Shown here: positions 55,552-63,412 of the stretch, in pieces | Layout: the number at the start of each line of letters is the position of its first letter | Numbering within the stretch: position 1 is the stretch's first letter | Assembly: GCF_013407925.2 (NCBI RefSeq) | Contig: NZ_CP060201.1 | Span: 4,387,001-4,451,000, forward strand | Length of the DNA: 64,000 bases | Direction of reading: 5' to 3' | Source of the DNA: Pseudomonas protegens | Lineage (GTDB): Bacteria > Pseudomonadota > Gammaproteobacteria > Pseudomonadales > Pseudomonadaceae | Notes under the pieces: model-generated | What the model was told of the DNA's origin: nothing | Seen by the model: the letters and a program-made list of their open reading frames with translations, nothing else | Database searches by the model: none | Made by a program: the position numbers and the translations under genes

Positions 55552-55589
55552 CAAACAACTACGTCGCCTTATGAGGACGTAGTTGTTTG
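55552..55589. repeat. Perfect 14-bp inverted repeat upstream of the peptide gene
   Basis: CAAACAACTACGTC and GACGTAGTTGTTTG are separated by a 10-nt loop. It lies between the primase stop and the precursor gene, and its left arm on the plus map abuts the -35 of the proposed precursor promoter. No U-tract follows on either strand, so an operator or an RNA-processing hairpin is at least as likely as a terminator. Confidence 0.7.
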
Positions 55590-55647
55590 CTGCTATCGGC
55601 ATTTATCGTATGGTTTCGTTTTTTATGCAAGCGAGCGCACTCATCAC

Positions 55648-58536
55648 TCAAGCCGCTGCTCGAAATGATTCGTCATCCTCCTGCGTTAATGCCCTTGCAT
55701 TTACGACATAAGCGCGGCCTTTAGGCATGCCAGGTAAAGTCACGGACTGAGCGGCCTTGCCATCGGCGCTAGGCTCCAGAATCCCCCGTGCGACCAGCTC
55801 CCGGTTCACGTTGCGAAGGTTCATCCCCTTGAAAACTTCATCGCGCCACGTGGTGCTTAGGAAATAGTAAGTCACAGAGGTATATAGGGTGTCGCCAAAG
55901 CCGTGTTCCATCGTTCGACGGAACCCAAGACGATCAGCGGTGCGCGGGGCGTGATCGTCTGTCTTCGCGGCGATGGCGTCCCAACGAGTGAACCGACTTT
56001 CACCGTAGCGTTCCACCATGCCGCGCAGCCTGGCAATAATCGCGTCACCTTCCAGATTGCCCGCGCCACCACGTTCAGCCAGCCAGGCATCAAGGCACGC
56101 ACGGGCGGCGGTCGTGGCGGTGCCGTCCGGCCAGCCTGTAACACCTAGCGCGGTGGCCAGTTCGCCAGCGGCAGCGGCCAACCCGAAGCGAGCGGCTGCG
56201 CGTTGTGCCTGGCCGCTGGCGTTGGCAGGGAGCGCACGGCTAACGAAGCTTTCCAGCGTATGACGGAGTATCACCCGGAACCCTTCCAGTTTTCCGGGCT
56301 CACAGAGGGCCGACAGGAAAGCAACCAGCGGGGTGCCGTAGTGTTTTCCCACTCTGGCCTTGAGGGCATCAGACAGGGCCGCAGCATCTTCAAAGCCATG
56401 CAAGGCCTCAAACAATCCCATCCCTCTCCCCGCGTCAGCCGGCACGGCCAGCAAGCGTACTTCCATGCCGGCTTTCAGTTCCTTATGCGCCTCGGCCATG
56501 TGTTGCGCCAACGTCTTTTCACCGGTCGAGAGAAACAACAAACGCCACTCTTGAACCTGTCGGCCCGCCTGGCCTCGGTCATTGGCACGAGCTTTCCCTG
56601 TACCGTTGCCGAGCATGTAAACCGTTTCGCCGATGATCCGAGGGTCACACATGCCAATTTCATCAAGCACCAGCAACCCGTCCGAGTGAGCGGCGGCGAT
56701 GGACTCCAGGGCATTGTCCGTCGAGCGCCAAGAACGCACCAAGCGTGGCCCACCATACACCGAGGCAGCGACCTGCAAGTGTGTGGTCTTGCCGCCTGAG
56801 CTGTCGCCGTACAGATGGAAACCGCCCGACTCTTGACCCAGCAAGTGCAGCAAGGGGCCAGCGAAGGCAGCGCACGTGACAAAGGTCAACCGATGGTTCC
56901 CGACACAGAGCGCGCCAATCTGTTGTTGCCATTGCTCCAGGGTGCCTGACTGTTCTATTGGCGGCATCTGAGCGCCGGCCTCATAAAAGTGAAGGTGTTC
57001 CGCACTGGTGCCAACCTGCTCACCTGGCAACAGGTAGGCGTCTCCATGCCAGCCGAGGCGTGTAACCAAGCGTGCCCGTTCGGTGCTGTCGAAGCCTTGC
57101 AGATAGCTTTGCAAATCGTTGCGGGCGTTCCGGCCTGAACGGCTACCCGCCAGGCGAAGCCCCATGTCTACCAATGGCCCTAGCACTTCCTTGCCGAAGT
57201 CGCCCGCCATGCTGCGCTGGGGAATATTCCAGCGTTTCTTATCGTTGTCCGGGTCGTCAAACTCAACCAGCAAGCCCCAATTTTGGCCCTTGTCATCACG
57301 GGTTCGGGCCAGAATCTCCAAGCGAGAACACACCGGGCGTGCTTCGCCATCGTCGCCAGCATAGAACACGCCCTCGGGTGTAAGTCGGAATCCGCCCGGC
57401 AAAGCTTCTGCTTTCGGTTTACGGGAGGGCTTGCGGCTGCTGGAGGGCTCGACTTTTGTTGCCTTGGTGCTGGTGCTGGTGGCCATTGGCGCCAGGGCGA
57501 ACAGCTCCCCGGTGCGCTCCAGTTCGGCCAGGTGAGCAGGTGTCCAGCCCTTTGTTTGTGCGTCGGCGGCATCGTCGCCTTCGGCCCATTCACCACCTTC
57601 GGCGAAGGTAGGCTGCTCACCATCAAGGCCGGGACGTTTACTAAACACGGTCAATGCCAGCATCCGAACAGAGCGAGCGCCTAGCTTTTGAAGGTGCTCA
57701 GCCAGTTCATCCATGCAACCAAGCCCCGGCGCGTCGTTATCAGGCCAGAGCAGTACGTCACGCCCGGTCAGCGGTCTAAAATCAGCTTTGCGCCAGGAGT
57801 TCGTGCCGTTGGGCCAGCAGGTAGCAACGTGCTCGGGAAGTAGCTGAGCGGCGGCGTCAGAGGACTTCTCGCCCTCAACCACGACGACAGGTGCGCTAGG
57901 GCGTTGCGCCAACTGATCGAGGTGTAACAGGGGGCGCGGATCTGGCAAGCCTTGCCAGCGCCACTGATGAGCGCCGGGCGCACCCTTGCACCAGGTCAGC
58001 GGCGCGAACACTTTTCGCGGGATGCCGCTTTCATCTGGCCCCAGATCAAAGCGATAGAGCACCATCAGGGGAAGGGACTCGGCGCTTTTATAGATCCACA
58101 CCTTTGACGGTGCCCCATGCTGACGATGCCTGGCCGGAACTTTGCGCATCGCTTCATCAGGGATCGGTAGCACCGGTACCCACTCGGGTGCCTTGGCTTT
58201 GCTGGAGGCGACTGGTTCGGGGCCGCTACTCGCGGTCACGCTGAGGAAGTCCGCGAGCTTATTGCAGGCCTCTACGTCGGTGCCACCATCCAGATAGCGC
58301 ACCAGGTCAATCAGGTCGCCACCCTTATCACCTGTTGCGAAGTCCGACCAGGTGCCTTTGCTCAGGTTCACCTTGAACGATCCGGCGTGTTTGTCTGCGC
58401 GGGTTGGGTTTGGGGCGGTGTATTCCTTACCGCCGTCTTCGCGTTTTCCGTTGGGCAGCCAGCGAGCCAATACCCGGTCAATGGCCTTCAGGGAGGCGGC
58501 TTTCACATCTGCGAAGCTGGGGCGCTTATTCTTCAT
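55648..58536 (-). CDS. DUF927 primase/helicase replication protein
   Basis: A 962-residue replication protein. The N-terminal part (SFADVKAASLKAIDRVLARWLPNG) and VVVVEGEKSSDAAAQLLP/DVLLWPDNDAPG are TOPRIM-type primase features (residues about 215-280). A low-complexity Ser/Lys linker follows near 350-375. The C-terminal DUF927 helicase has the Walker A motif LYGDSSGGKTT and the Walker B-like LLVLDEIGMCD. It is probably the P4-alpha-like initiator acting at the iterons. Its start overlaps the DUF3077 stop (ATGA), so it is expressed under the c4-type leader. Confidence 0.87.
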   Translation of the reverse strand: MKNKRPSFADVKAASLKAIDRVLARWLPNGKREDGGKEYTAPNPTRADKHAGSFKVNLSKGTWSDFATGDKGGDLIDLVRYLDGGTDVEACNKLADFLSVTASSGPEPVASSKAKAPEWVPVLPIPDEAMRKVPARHRQHGAPSKVWIYKSAESLPLMVLYRFDLGPDESGIPRKVFAPLTWCKGAPGAHQWRWQGLPDPRPLLHLDQLAQRPSAPVVVVEGEKSSDAAAQLLPEHVATCWPNGTNSWRKADFRPLTGRDVLLWPDNDAPGLGCMDELAEHLQKLGARSVRMLALTVFSKRPGLDGEQPTFAEGGEWAEGDDAADAQTKGWTPAHLAELERTGELFALAPMATSTSTKATKVEPSSSRKPSRKPKAEALPGGFRLTPEGVFYAGDDGEARPVCSRLEILARTRDDKGQNWGLLVEFDDPDNDKKRWNIPQRSMAGDFGKEVLGPLVDMGLRLAGSRSGRNARNDLQSYLQGFDSTERARLVTRLGWHGDAYLLPGEQVGTSAEHLHFYEAGAQMPPIEQSGTLEQWQQQIGALCVGNHRLTFVTCAAFAGPLLHLLGQESGGFHLYGDSSGGKTTHLQVAASVYGGPRLVRSWRSTDNALESIAAAHSDGLLVLDEIGMCDPRIIGETVYMLGNGTGKARANDRGQAGRQVQEWRLLFLSTGEKTLAQHMAEAHKELKAGMEVRLLAVPADAGRGMGLFEALHGFEDAAALSDALKARVGKHYGTPLVAFLSALCEPGKLEGFRVILRHTLESFVSRALPANASGQAQRAAARFGLAAAAGELATALGVTGWPDGTATTAARACLDAWLAERGGAGNLEGDAIIARLRGMVERYGESRFTRWDAIAAKTDDHAPRTADRLGFRRTMEHGFGDTLYTSVTYYFLSTTWRDEVFKGMNLRNVNRELVARGILEPSADGKAAQSVTLPGMPKGRAYVVNARALTQEDDESFRAAA

Positions 58537-58823
58537 TTGGCACCTTTGCTAGCGATAAAAACACCGGTCGTCACATCATCAACCAGGGCTTTAGCCATCT
58601 CATTCAAATAGTGTACGGCCCATAATGCGGCCCCCGGATCCTCCAGTTCGCAAGCGGCCATGACGGCTAGCTTGTTTGCGCAGTCCATCAGGCAAGACGC
58701 ATGCTCTAAGGCATCACTGACAGGCACTTCAGGGTTTACTTTGAACAGGCTCTGCCCATCAAGATTGCAGCCTGAGAAGCTTGTGACCCCGGCTGTTTCG
58801 GGTTCAGCTCTAAGCTGTTTCAT
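58533..58823 (-). CDS. DUF3077 protein (element copy)
   Basis: A 96-residue DUF3077 protein with the core LFKVNPEVPVSDALEHASCLMDCANKLAVMAAC and AALWAVHYLNEMAKALVDDV, clearly related to the chromosomal gene at 37160-37426. It is translated between a 54-codon leader ORF and the primase, with ATGA overlaps on both sides. Function unknown; a role in control of replication is inferred only from position. Confidence 0.82.
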   Translation of the reverse strand: MKQLRAEPETAGVTSFSGCNLDGQSLFKVNPEVPVSDALEHASCLMDCANKLAVMAACELEDPGAALWAVHYLNEMAKALVDDVTTGVFIASKGAK

Positions 58824-58984
58824 TGCGCACCCCCGGCGATTTCCAAGGCTCGCGCCTTGCTCATGTGCTGGTTGTAGCGAGCCAGTCGAGTGGCTAGGCT
58901 CGAGTTTGCGTGAAGGGCAGACATGGCCATGGCTCGGTGCGCTGCGGCTCGACTGGAGTTGCTGGACGGTTTGAGGGCGTGCAT
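58820..58984 (-). CDS. Leader ORF (icd-like) of the element's c4-type module
   Basis: A 54-residue ORF starting MHALKPSSNSSRAAAHRAMA, rich in Ala, Ser and Arg. GAAGGAG is correctly spaced before the ATG at 58984, and the TGA overlaps the DUF3077 start. In phages P1 and P7 the equivalent frame (icd) must be translated to allow expression of the gene behind it. Here its ribosome binding site TAAGAAGGA is complementary over nine bases to the central loop of the leader RNA. Confidence 0.6.
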   Translation of the reverse strand: MHALKPSSNSSRAAAHRAMAMSALHANSSLATRLARYNQHMSKARALEIAGGAQ

Positions 58985-59231
58985 GGGTGGAGCTCCTTCT
59001 TAAGTGGGAGCTGCCACGGTTCGTCGCCAAACGAATTAGGGTGGCAGCTGTGCGCAGGTTGGCGAACCGGGTAAGAAGGAACCCGGCAGACCCGAAGGTC
59101 TCCCGCGCACAGCCGCCATAGAGCGAAAATGCGGGCACAAAAAAAGCGCCTGCAATCGATATGGTGGCGCCTGTGCGCCTTCTTAAACTCGGGTCGCCAA
59201 ACCCGGTCGCTGAATTTGCAGCGACGTGCAG
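58985..59231 (-). ncRNA. c4-type antisense RNA leader of the replication operon
   Basis: Minus-strand order: hairpin GTCGCTG/CAGCGAC (59206-59225); TTGGCG-loop hairpin (59190-59205, a1); SD mimic TTAAGAAGG (59178-59186, b1); GGCGC/GCGCC hairpin (59166-59179); GC hairpin with U7 (59130-59154, identical to the chromosomal copy over 25 nt); a branch closed by a 14-bp stem (59105-59118 with 59042-59055) with a TTCG hairpin, anti-SD loop TCCTTCTTA (59072-59080, b') and CGCCAA (59059-59064, a'); TTGGCG hairpin (59020-59035, a2); SD TAAGAAGGA (58994-59002, b2). The central segment can pair with either flank, as in c4/CI RNAs. Confidence 0.78.
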
Positions 59232-59260
59232 AGAGTAGCGCGACGATTGATTGCGCGCAA
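59232..59260 (-). promoter_or_regulatory. Promoter of the element's c4-type leader / replication operon
   Basis: On the minus strand TTGCGC (59255-59260), 17-bp spacer, TACTCT (59232-59237), followed after about seven bases by the first leader hairpin. Position and spacing match the chromosomal copy. Confidence 0.6.
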
Positions 59261-59358
59261 CCACAGACAAAGCTTGCGCTGCCGTTCGGCACGGCCTAAA
59301 TTTAATCGACATATTGATTTACCTCTAACGCCTCCGGTTGCAGCCGGGGGCGTTTTCG

Positions 59359-59700
59359 TTAGTGCAGGGCGGTGACAGGGCGAGTCAGAGACAACCAGCT
59401 CAGGTGCTGGCCTTTGCGGGACTCTGAGCGCATGTGCTCCAGGGCGATGGGGTTAGCCAGCAGGTTGGGAATAAGCTGTTGTGCATCCTCGATCATCACA
59501 CCTGCTGGCACCTCGACGGCCAGTAACACCCATTCCAGCGTCGGCCAGGCCAACAGCAGAACATGGGCGCCTTCGGCAATCGCTCGGTCACGAAGGGCGC
59601 GCAGGCGTTCACGCCCCTTGGCTGCCATCACTGGGAGGGCCGGAATAGCAGCACCTTCGAGCTCATCAAGGACGCTATGAGGTAGGAATATCGGCATCAT
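59359..59700 (-). CDS. Hypothetical element protein
   Basis: A 113-residue protein, MMPIFLPHSVLDELEGAAIP at the N-terminus, a basic helical stretch (KGRERLRALRDRAIAEGAHV), a hydrophobic strand region (LLLAWPTLEWVLLAVEVPAGV) and a polar C-terminus. It has no signal peptide. The ATG at 59700 overlaps the stop of the preceding gene. It belongs to the tightly coupled minus-strand series of the element. No family is recognised. Confidence 0.65.
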   Translation of the reverse strand: MMPIFLPHSVLDELEGAAIPALPVMAAKGRERLRALRDRAIAEGAHVLLLAWPTLEWVLLAVEVPAGVMIEDAQQLIPNLLANPIALEHMRSESRKGQHLSWLSLTRPVTALH

Positions 59701-60377
59701 GCAGCCCCCTGCATCAGCGTTAACAATGGTGGGTCGCCAGCTTCGCCACGTAGCCAAGCGGCAATCCGTCGATCTTCTGCGTACTGGCGGGCATATTCGT
59801 CTTGCAGGAAGCTGCGCCGGGCCGCAACGTTTTCCAATATCTGCTCCGGCAAGTCGTCGGTTGGCGTGTCCACTTGTAGGCCGTGCTCGTTCCAAGGCCG
59901 TTCAATGGATTGATCTGCACGTGAGCGAAGGTCTTGGGCTGCGGAATAACTGGCCTCCGCAGCTCGACGCTCAGCCAGCAAATCAGCTTCCACATAGGCG
60001 GCCCAGTTAGCTAAGTCATTGGCATAACCTGCTTCGGAATCAACCAGCCAGTACGTCACCCATTCACCAAGTCCTGTCGCGGTTAGGGCGTTTCTCTGCG
60101 CTTTCTTCATTGCGAACATGCCGGTGCCGACCACCATGGCGAATTCGCGCCGGATCCCGTGGCGTTCTAGCAGTGGCGGCAGTTCCCATGGATTGGCCTC
60201 AATGGGCAACACCAGGCCATCAGGATTGAAAAAGAAGGCTTCACGCTCCCGACCATTCCAGCTCACACCGGCAATGGTGCGCTGGCGCCAGTTGTTTTGA
60301 TTCGGTTGATACAGGCTGAAGCCGATGCGGTAGGCATCGAAGAAAGGGCCCTTGAACGGAGCGCGACGGTAAGTCAT
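59697..60377 (-). CDS. Hypothetical element protein
   Basis: A 226-residue soluble protein. The first 110 residues are rich in aromatic residues (PFFDAYRIGFSLYQPNQNNW, EREAFFFNPDGLVLPIEANP), and the last 100 form an acidic/basic helical region with many Ala, Arg and Glu. It overlaps both neighbours by four bases. I do not recognise the family; position among AlpA-like and replication genes suggests a function in element maintenance. Confidence 0.68.
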   Translation of the reverse strand: MTYRRAPFKGPFFDAYRIGFSLYQPNQNNWRQRTIAGVSWNGREREAFFFNPDGLVLPIEANPWELPPLLERHGIRREFAMVVGTGMFAMKKAQRNALTATGLGEWVTYWLVDSEAGYANDLANWAAYVEADLLAERRAAEASYSAAQDLRSRADQSIERPWNEHGLQVDTPTDDLPEQILENVAARRSFLQDEYARQYAEDRRIAAWLRGEAGDPPLLTLMQGAA

Positions 60378-60712
60378 GCGGCCACCCCACGGGCGGCGAT
60401 GCGCCCACGAATCCAGTTCTGCACCTCACTGAGTACGAATCCCACTGGGGCGCCACGAGCGGTGCTGTTGCTCAGTGGTACTGGTTTTGGAAAGCTTGGA
60501 TCATCTTTCAGGCGTTTATAGACAGTGGCGCGAGCTAGTCCCGTCAATGCCTCAAGCTCTGGCATGCGAATGAGCGTAGTTGCGGGATCGAACGGATGGG
60601 CAGGTGAGAGAGCGCCTACGCCGGAATTGGTGCGCAACGGCTCGACGTTGGCTGGCAGATTGGAGGAAGCAGAGGATGACGATGGCATCTGGTGTTGGCT
60701 TGTCTCAGGCAT
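60374..60712 (-). CDS. AlpA-like regulatory protein
   Basis: A 112-residue protein with a Ser/Gln-rich N-terminal half and a C-terminal AlpA/excisionase-type helix-turn-helix: LIRMPELEALTGLARATVYKRLKDDPSFPKPVPL, then GAPVGFVLSEVQNWIRGRI. AlpA-type regulators of P4-like elements control integrase or excision. The ATG at 60712 overlaps the stop of the upstream HTH gene by one base. Confidence 0.8.
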   Translation of the reverse strand: MPETSQHQMPSSSSASSNLPANVEPLRTNSGVGALSPAHPFDPATTLIRMPELEALTGLARATVYKRLKDDPSFPKPVPLSNSTARGAPVGFVLSEVQNWIRGRIAARGVAA

Positions 60713-60993
60713 CACACCACCCCCGGCTGATTCGTCGTGGTGCGCGTGCGCTGCCGATCTTGAAGCCATTGAGCCAGATCGTTGCGATGGTAGCGTATGC
60801 GGGCACCACAGCGAATAAAGGGCAGCGAATGCCGCCCCGTGCTGCGCCAGGTAGCCAGGGTTTTGGCGGACAGCCCCAACACCAATGCTGCTTGCTCTGG
60901 CGTGAGTAGATCGGCAGGGTTCAGAGTTACGTCAACGCTGGCTCGCTGGTGCTGCATCGCTGCCATGGGCGTCGTGAGTGGCTGGGATTGCAT
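60712..60993 (-). CDS. Excisionase-like HTH protein
   Basis: A 93-residue protein with a MerR/excisionase-type helix-turn-helix: LLTPEQAALVLGLSAKTLATWRSTGRHSLPFIRCGARIRYHRNDLAQWLQDRQ. Such proteins bend att-site DNA or regulate element genes. GGAGG is seven bases before the ATG at 60993. It is the second small DNA-binding protein of the element, coupled to the AlpA-like gene. Confidence 0.8.
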   Translation of the reverse strand: MQSQPLTTPMAAMQHQRASVDVTLNPADLLTPEQAALVLGLSAKTLATWRSTGRHSLPFIRCGARIRYHRNDLAQWLQDRQRTRTTTNQPGVV

Positions 60994-61057
60994 GTAGTGC
61001 CTCCGGGTTTGCTGTAAGTCCACAGGGCACACGTTATTTTTCCAGCCGGAAGCGCGC

Positions 61058-61750
61058 TTAGTTCACTTCCCTTTTTTTGCTCGACGCAGGCACGACTCCG
61101 CCAACCCTTAGAATTGTTCTAACCTGTTTGGCGCTCAGCCCCTCAGCGGCAGCGGTGTCGCTGATAATTCCTGCAAGGCTACGAACTGCGCGACCTTCTG
61201 CAATTAGGCGTTTACCAGCGTCACAAATTGCCCTATCGCGGTCAGCGTTTTCTGCGCGCCGGGACTCTCCTGACTTAACACCACCTTTGACTTGAAGGGA
61301 CAGCAGCGCCGCCTTGAGTGAATCACTGCCTAGTGCCACCAACGTTGTCAGGTGCCAGCCAAGTGCATTCAACTCCGCTTCACTCAAAGGCCCGACGCTG
61401 GCCTTTTCTGCAAGATCATGCGCAGTTCGCGCCGCCATTCGTTTTATACCGGCTCGTACAAGCGGCTGATCACCGGAATCAGGCAGCTGTTCATGACTTA
61501 AGTCACGCAGTACCCGGACAAACCCTGTGATAGGGAATGGCATCAAAGCTGGGTTTTTCAAAGCTGCTCTACGGAAGAACTCATCATCCTTCAAGCTCTC
61601 ACCCATGAGATTGATTAACCATGGCAGATAGAATGGGGCGGGCTCGAAGCCCAATGGGGCATAGGGTGTGTTCAGGTAATCCCAGTGCCACCTAATCCCG
61701 TCGATCAGCACACCAATGTACTCAAGCTCGGGCAACAGGCTGTCGTCCAT
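61058..61750 (-). CDS. Hypothetical element protein
   Basis: A 230-residue soluble, largely helical protein. The N-terminal half has aromatic patches (GIRWHWDYLNTPYAPLGFEP, FYLPWLINLMGESLKDDEFF); the C-terminal 60 residues are basic with a helix-turn-helix-like ending (LAGIISDTAAAEGLSAKQVRTILR), so DNA binding is possible. It is the first gene of the coupled minus-strand series after the integrase. Family not recognised. Confidence 0.68.
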   Translation of the reverse strand: MDDSLLPELEYIGVLIDGIRWHWDYLNTPYAPLGFEPAPFYLPWLINLMGESLKDDEFFRRAALKNPALMPFPITGFVRVLRDLSHEQLPDSGDQPLVRAGIKRMAARTAHDLAEKASVGPLSEAELNALGWHLTTLVALGSDSLKAALLSLQVKGGVKSGESRRAENADRDRAICDAGKRLIAEGRAVRSLAGIISDTAAAEGLSAKQVRTILRVGGVVPASSKKREVN

Positions 61751-62085
61751 TTACACCCCCTCGCCCCGGAGTCCACGCGCCAAGCCCGCGCCGTAACTCG
61801 CTGCCCAATGCTGGTGATGGTCGTGTGAACAGCGGCCTACAGAGGAGAGCTGGGGCTGTGTTGTCGGCTCGCTGGCACGAAGTATGTGTCGGTCGGGCCA
61901 GGGCACAGCGTCCGCTTGGTAGGTCGCTCGTTCGGAACACCGTTGGTGTTCTTGTAGCTTGGTGTTCCGGCTTTTTTTAGTTGGTGTTCCAAGGCTGTAA
62001 GCCTTGTTTGGCGGGGCTGTCAGCGATTTAAGAACACGAGGAACACCTAGAACACCGTTTTTTTGAGGGGTACGAAAATGCATGT
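61751..62085. other. Intergenic region holding iteron cluster 2
   Basis: 335 bp without a gene. Its right half contains the second GGTGTTC iteron cluster and the shared GCTGTAAGCCTT 12-mer; a T7 run lies at about 61972. The left half has no feature I recognise. Confidence 0.5.
61935..62056. repeat. Iteron cluster 2 (GGTGTTC), origin-like
   Basis: Forward GGTGTTC at 61945, 61961 and 61983; inverted GAACACC at 61935, 62041 and 62050, plus an imperfect copy at 62032. GCTGTAAGCCTT is at about 61994. Cluster 1 is about 10 kb away across the element, but the two would be about 2 kb apart in the circular form. Confidence 0.65.
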
Positions 62086-63327
62086 CTATACCGCCTTACC
62101 AAATTGGCCTTGCACTACATTGCCCTTTTCCAGTTTTTCAAGGTGGTCGGCGTACCACTGCATCATCGTCGTGCGTTGAGCGAGGTATTGGGCCTTGTTA
62201 TAGATCCCTCGTACACCAGGTGCTTTGTGGCTGAGTTGGGCCTCGACATGGTCGGCATCAAACTCGTGTTCGTTCAGGATGGTACTGGCGATATGGCGGA
62301 AACCGTGGCCGGTTTGTCGACCCTCATATCCCAAACGACGCAGAGCCATCAGAAACACCGTATCGCTACGGGGTTTGGTGCGGTCGCTCCTTCCAGGGAA
62401 CAGCAATGGGTAGGCGCCGGTCAGGATATGAAGTTCTTTCAATATATCGACGACCTGACGGCTGAGCGGCACCAGGTGTTCAAGCCCTTTCTTGCGGCCC
62501 TTGCGCTCTACTGGGATTGTCCACAGCTTCTTATCAAGGTCGAACTCTTCCCAGCGTGCCTCCCGCAGTTCACTGGGGCGGACAGCCATCAGGGTCAGCA
62601 GACGAAGGCCTAGCTGAACGTCCTGTGCGTGGGGGTATGAGCGAATAGCCCGGAGCAGGGTGGGCAACTCATCAATACTAACGTGCGCGTAGTTCTCTGC
62701 CTTGCCGGATGCCAGAAATTTATGCACCCCTTCAAGCGGGTTGTTCACTGCTCTGCCTGTCACGCGGGCCAGGTCGTACACATCCTTGCAGTAGGCCCGA
62801 ACTCGGCTCATCTGCTCAAGGATGCCTTGCCGTTCCAGACCACGTAACAGCTCCATCCACTCCATTGACAGAATGCCGGTGTAGAGCCGCTTACCGAACG
62901 AGGGGAACACGTGGCGCTCTAATGCGCCCATAACTCGTTTGGCGGTGCCAGCATCCCAAGAGTTGAGCCGAGAGGTGTGCCACTCCCGCGCCAGTGATTC
63001 AAAGGTGTTATTGCTGGCCGCCAGATCGGCAGCCTGACGGGCTTGTTTGGTTGCTATCGGATTCTTGCCCTCAGCGGCATCGGCGCGCAGTTCGGCAGCC
63101 TTCTGTCTGGCCAGCGCCCCACCGACCTCGGGATAACCACCTAACCCAAGCCAACTCCACTTGCCTGCCGGCGTCTTGTAACGCAGTTGCCAGGACTTCT
63201 GGCCGTCAGGCTTCACACGGAAATACAGGCCGTTACCATCCTGCTCCCGGTATTCCTTGGTGTCGGGCTACAGGCCCGCTAGGGCGGTATCAGATAGCGG
63301 GCGGCGCTTGATTTCGGAGCGCTTCAT
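62086..63327 (-). pseudogene. int: P4-type tyrosine integrase with in-frame amber codon 20
   Basis: The full frame from ATG 63327 is 413 codons and reads MKRSEIKRRPLSDTALAGL, then a TAG at 63268-63270, then PDTKEYREQDGNGLYFRVKP and a complete integrase. Normal relatives have a glutamate-like codon here. The catalytic domain is intact: RPSELREARWEEF, HGFRH and the tyrosine region LSHKAPGVRGIYNKA. Without suppression only a product starting at an internal codon (such as GTG 63216, no ribosome binding site) could form, lacking part of the arm-binding domain. I call it a probable recent pseudogene; a sequencing error is an alternative. Confidence 0.8.
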
Positions 63328-63330
63328 TGG

Positions 63331-63383
63331 CTTGTATCCCCTCGGTTCGATTTTTCATCAAGGATACACAGGGGGATACACGG
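63331..63383. repeat. Arm-type GGATACA repeats at the right end
   Basis: GGATACACAG at 63362-63371, GGGGATACACGG at 63372-63383 (approximate edges) and an inverted GGGGATACAAG at 63331-63341. Similar GGGGATACA copies lie inside the left end at 51552-51575. They are candidate integrase arm-binding sites. Confidence 0.5.
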
Positions 63384-63412
63384 CGGGAAGGTATAGGGGT
63401 AGATAAGGAGAT

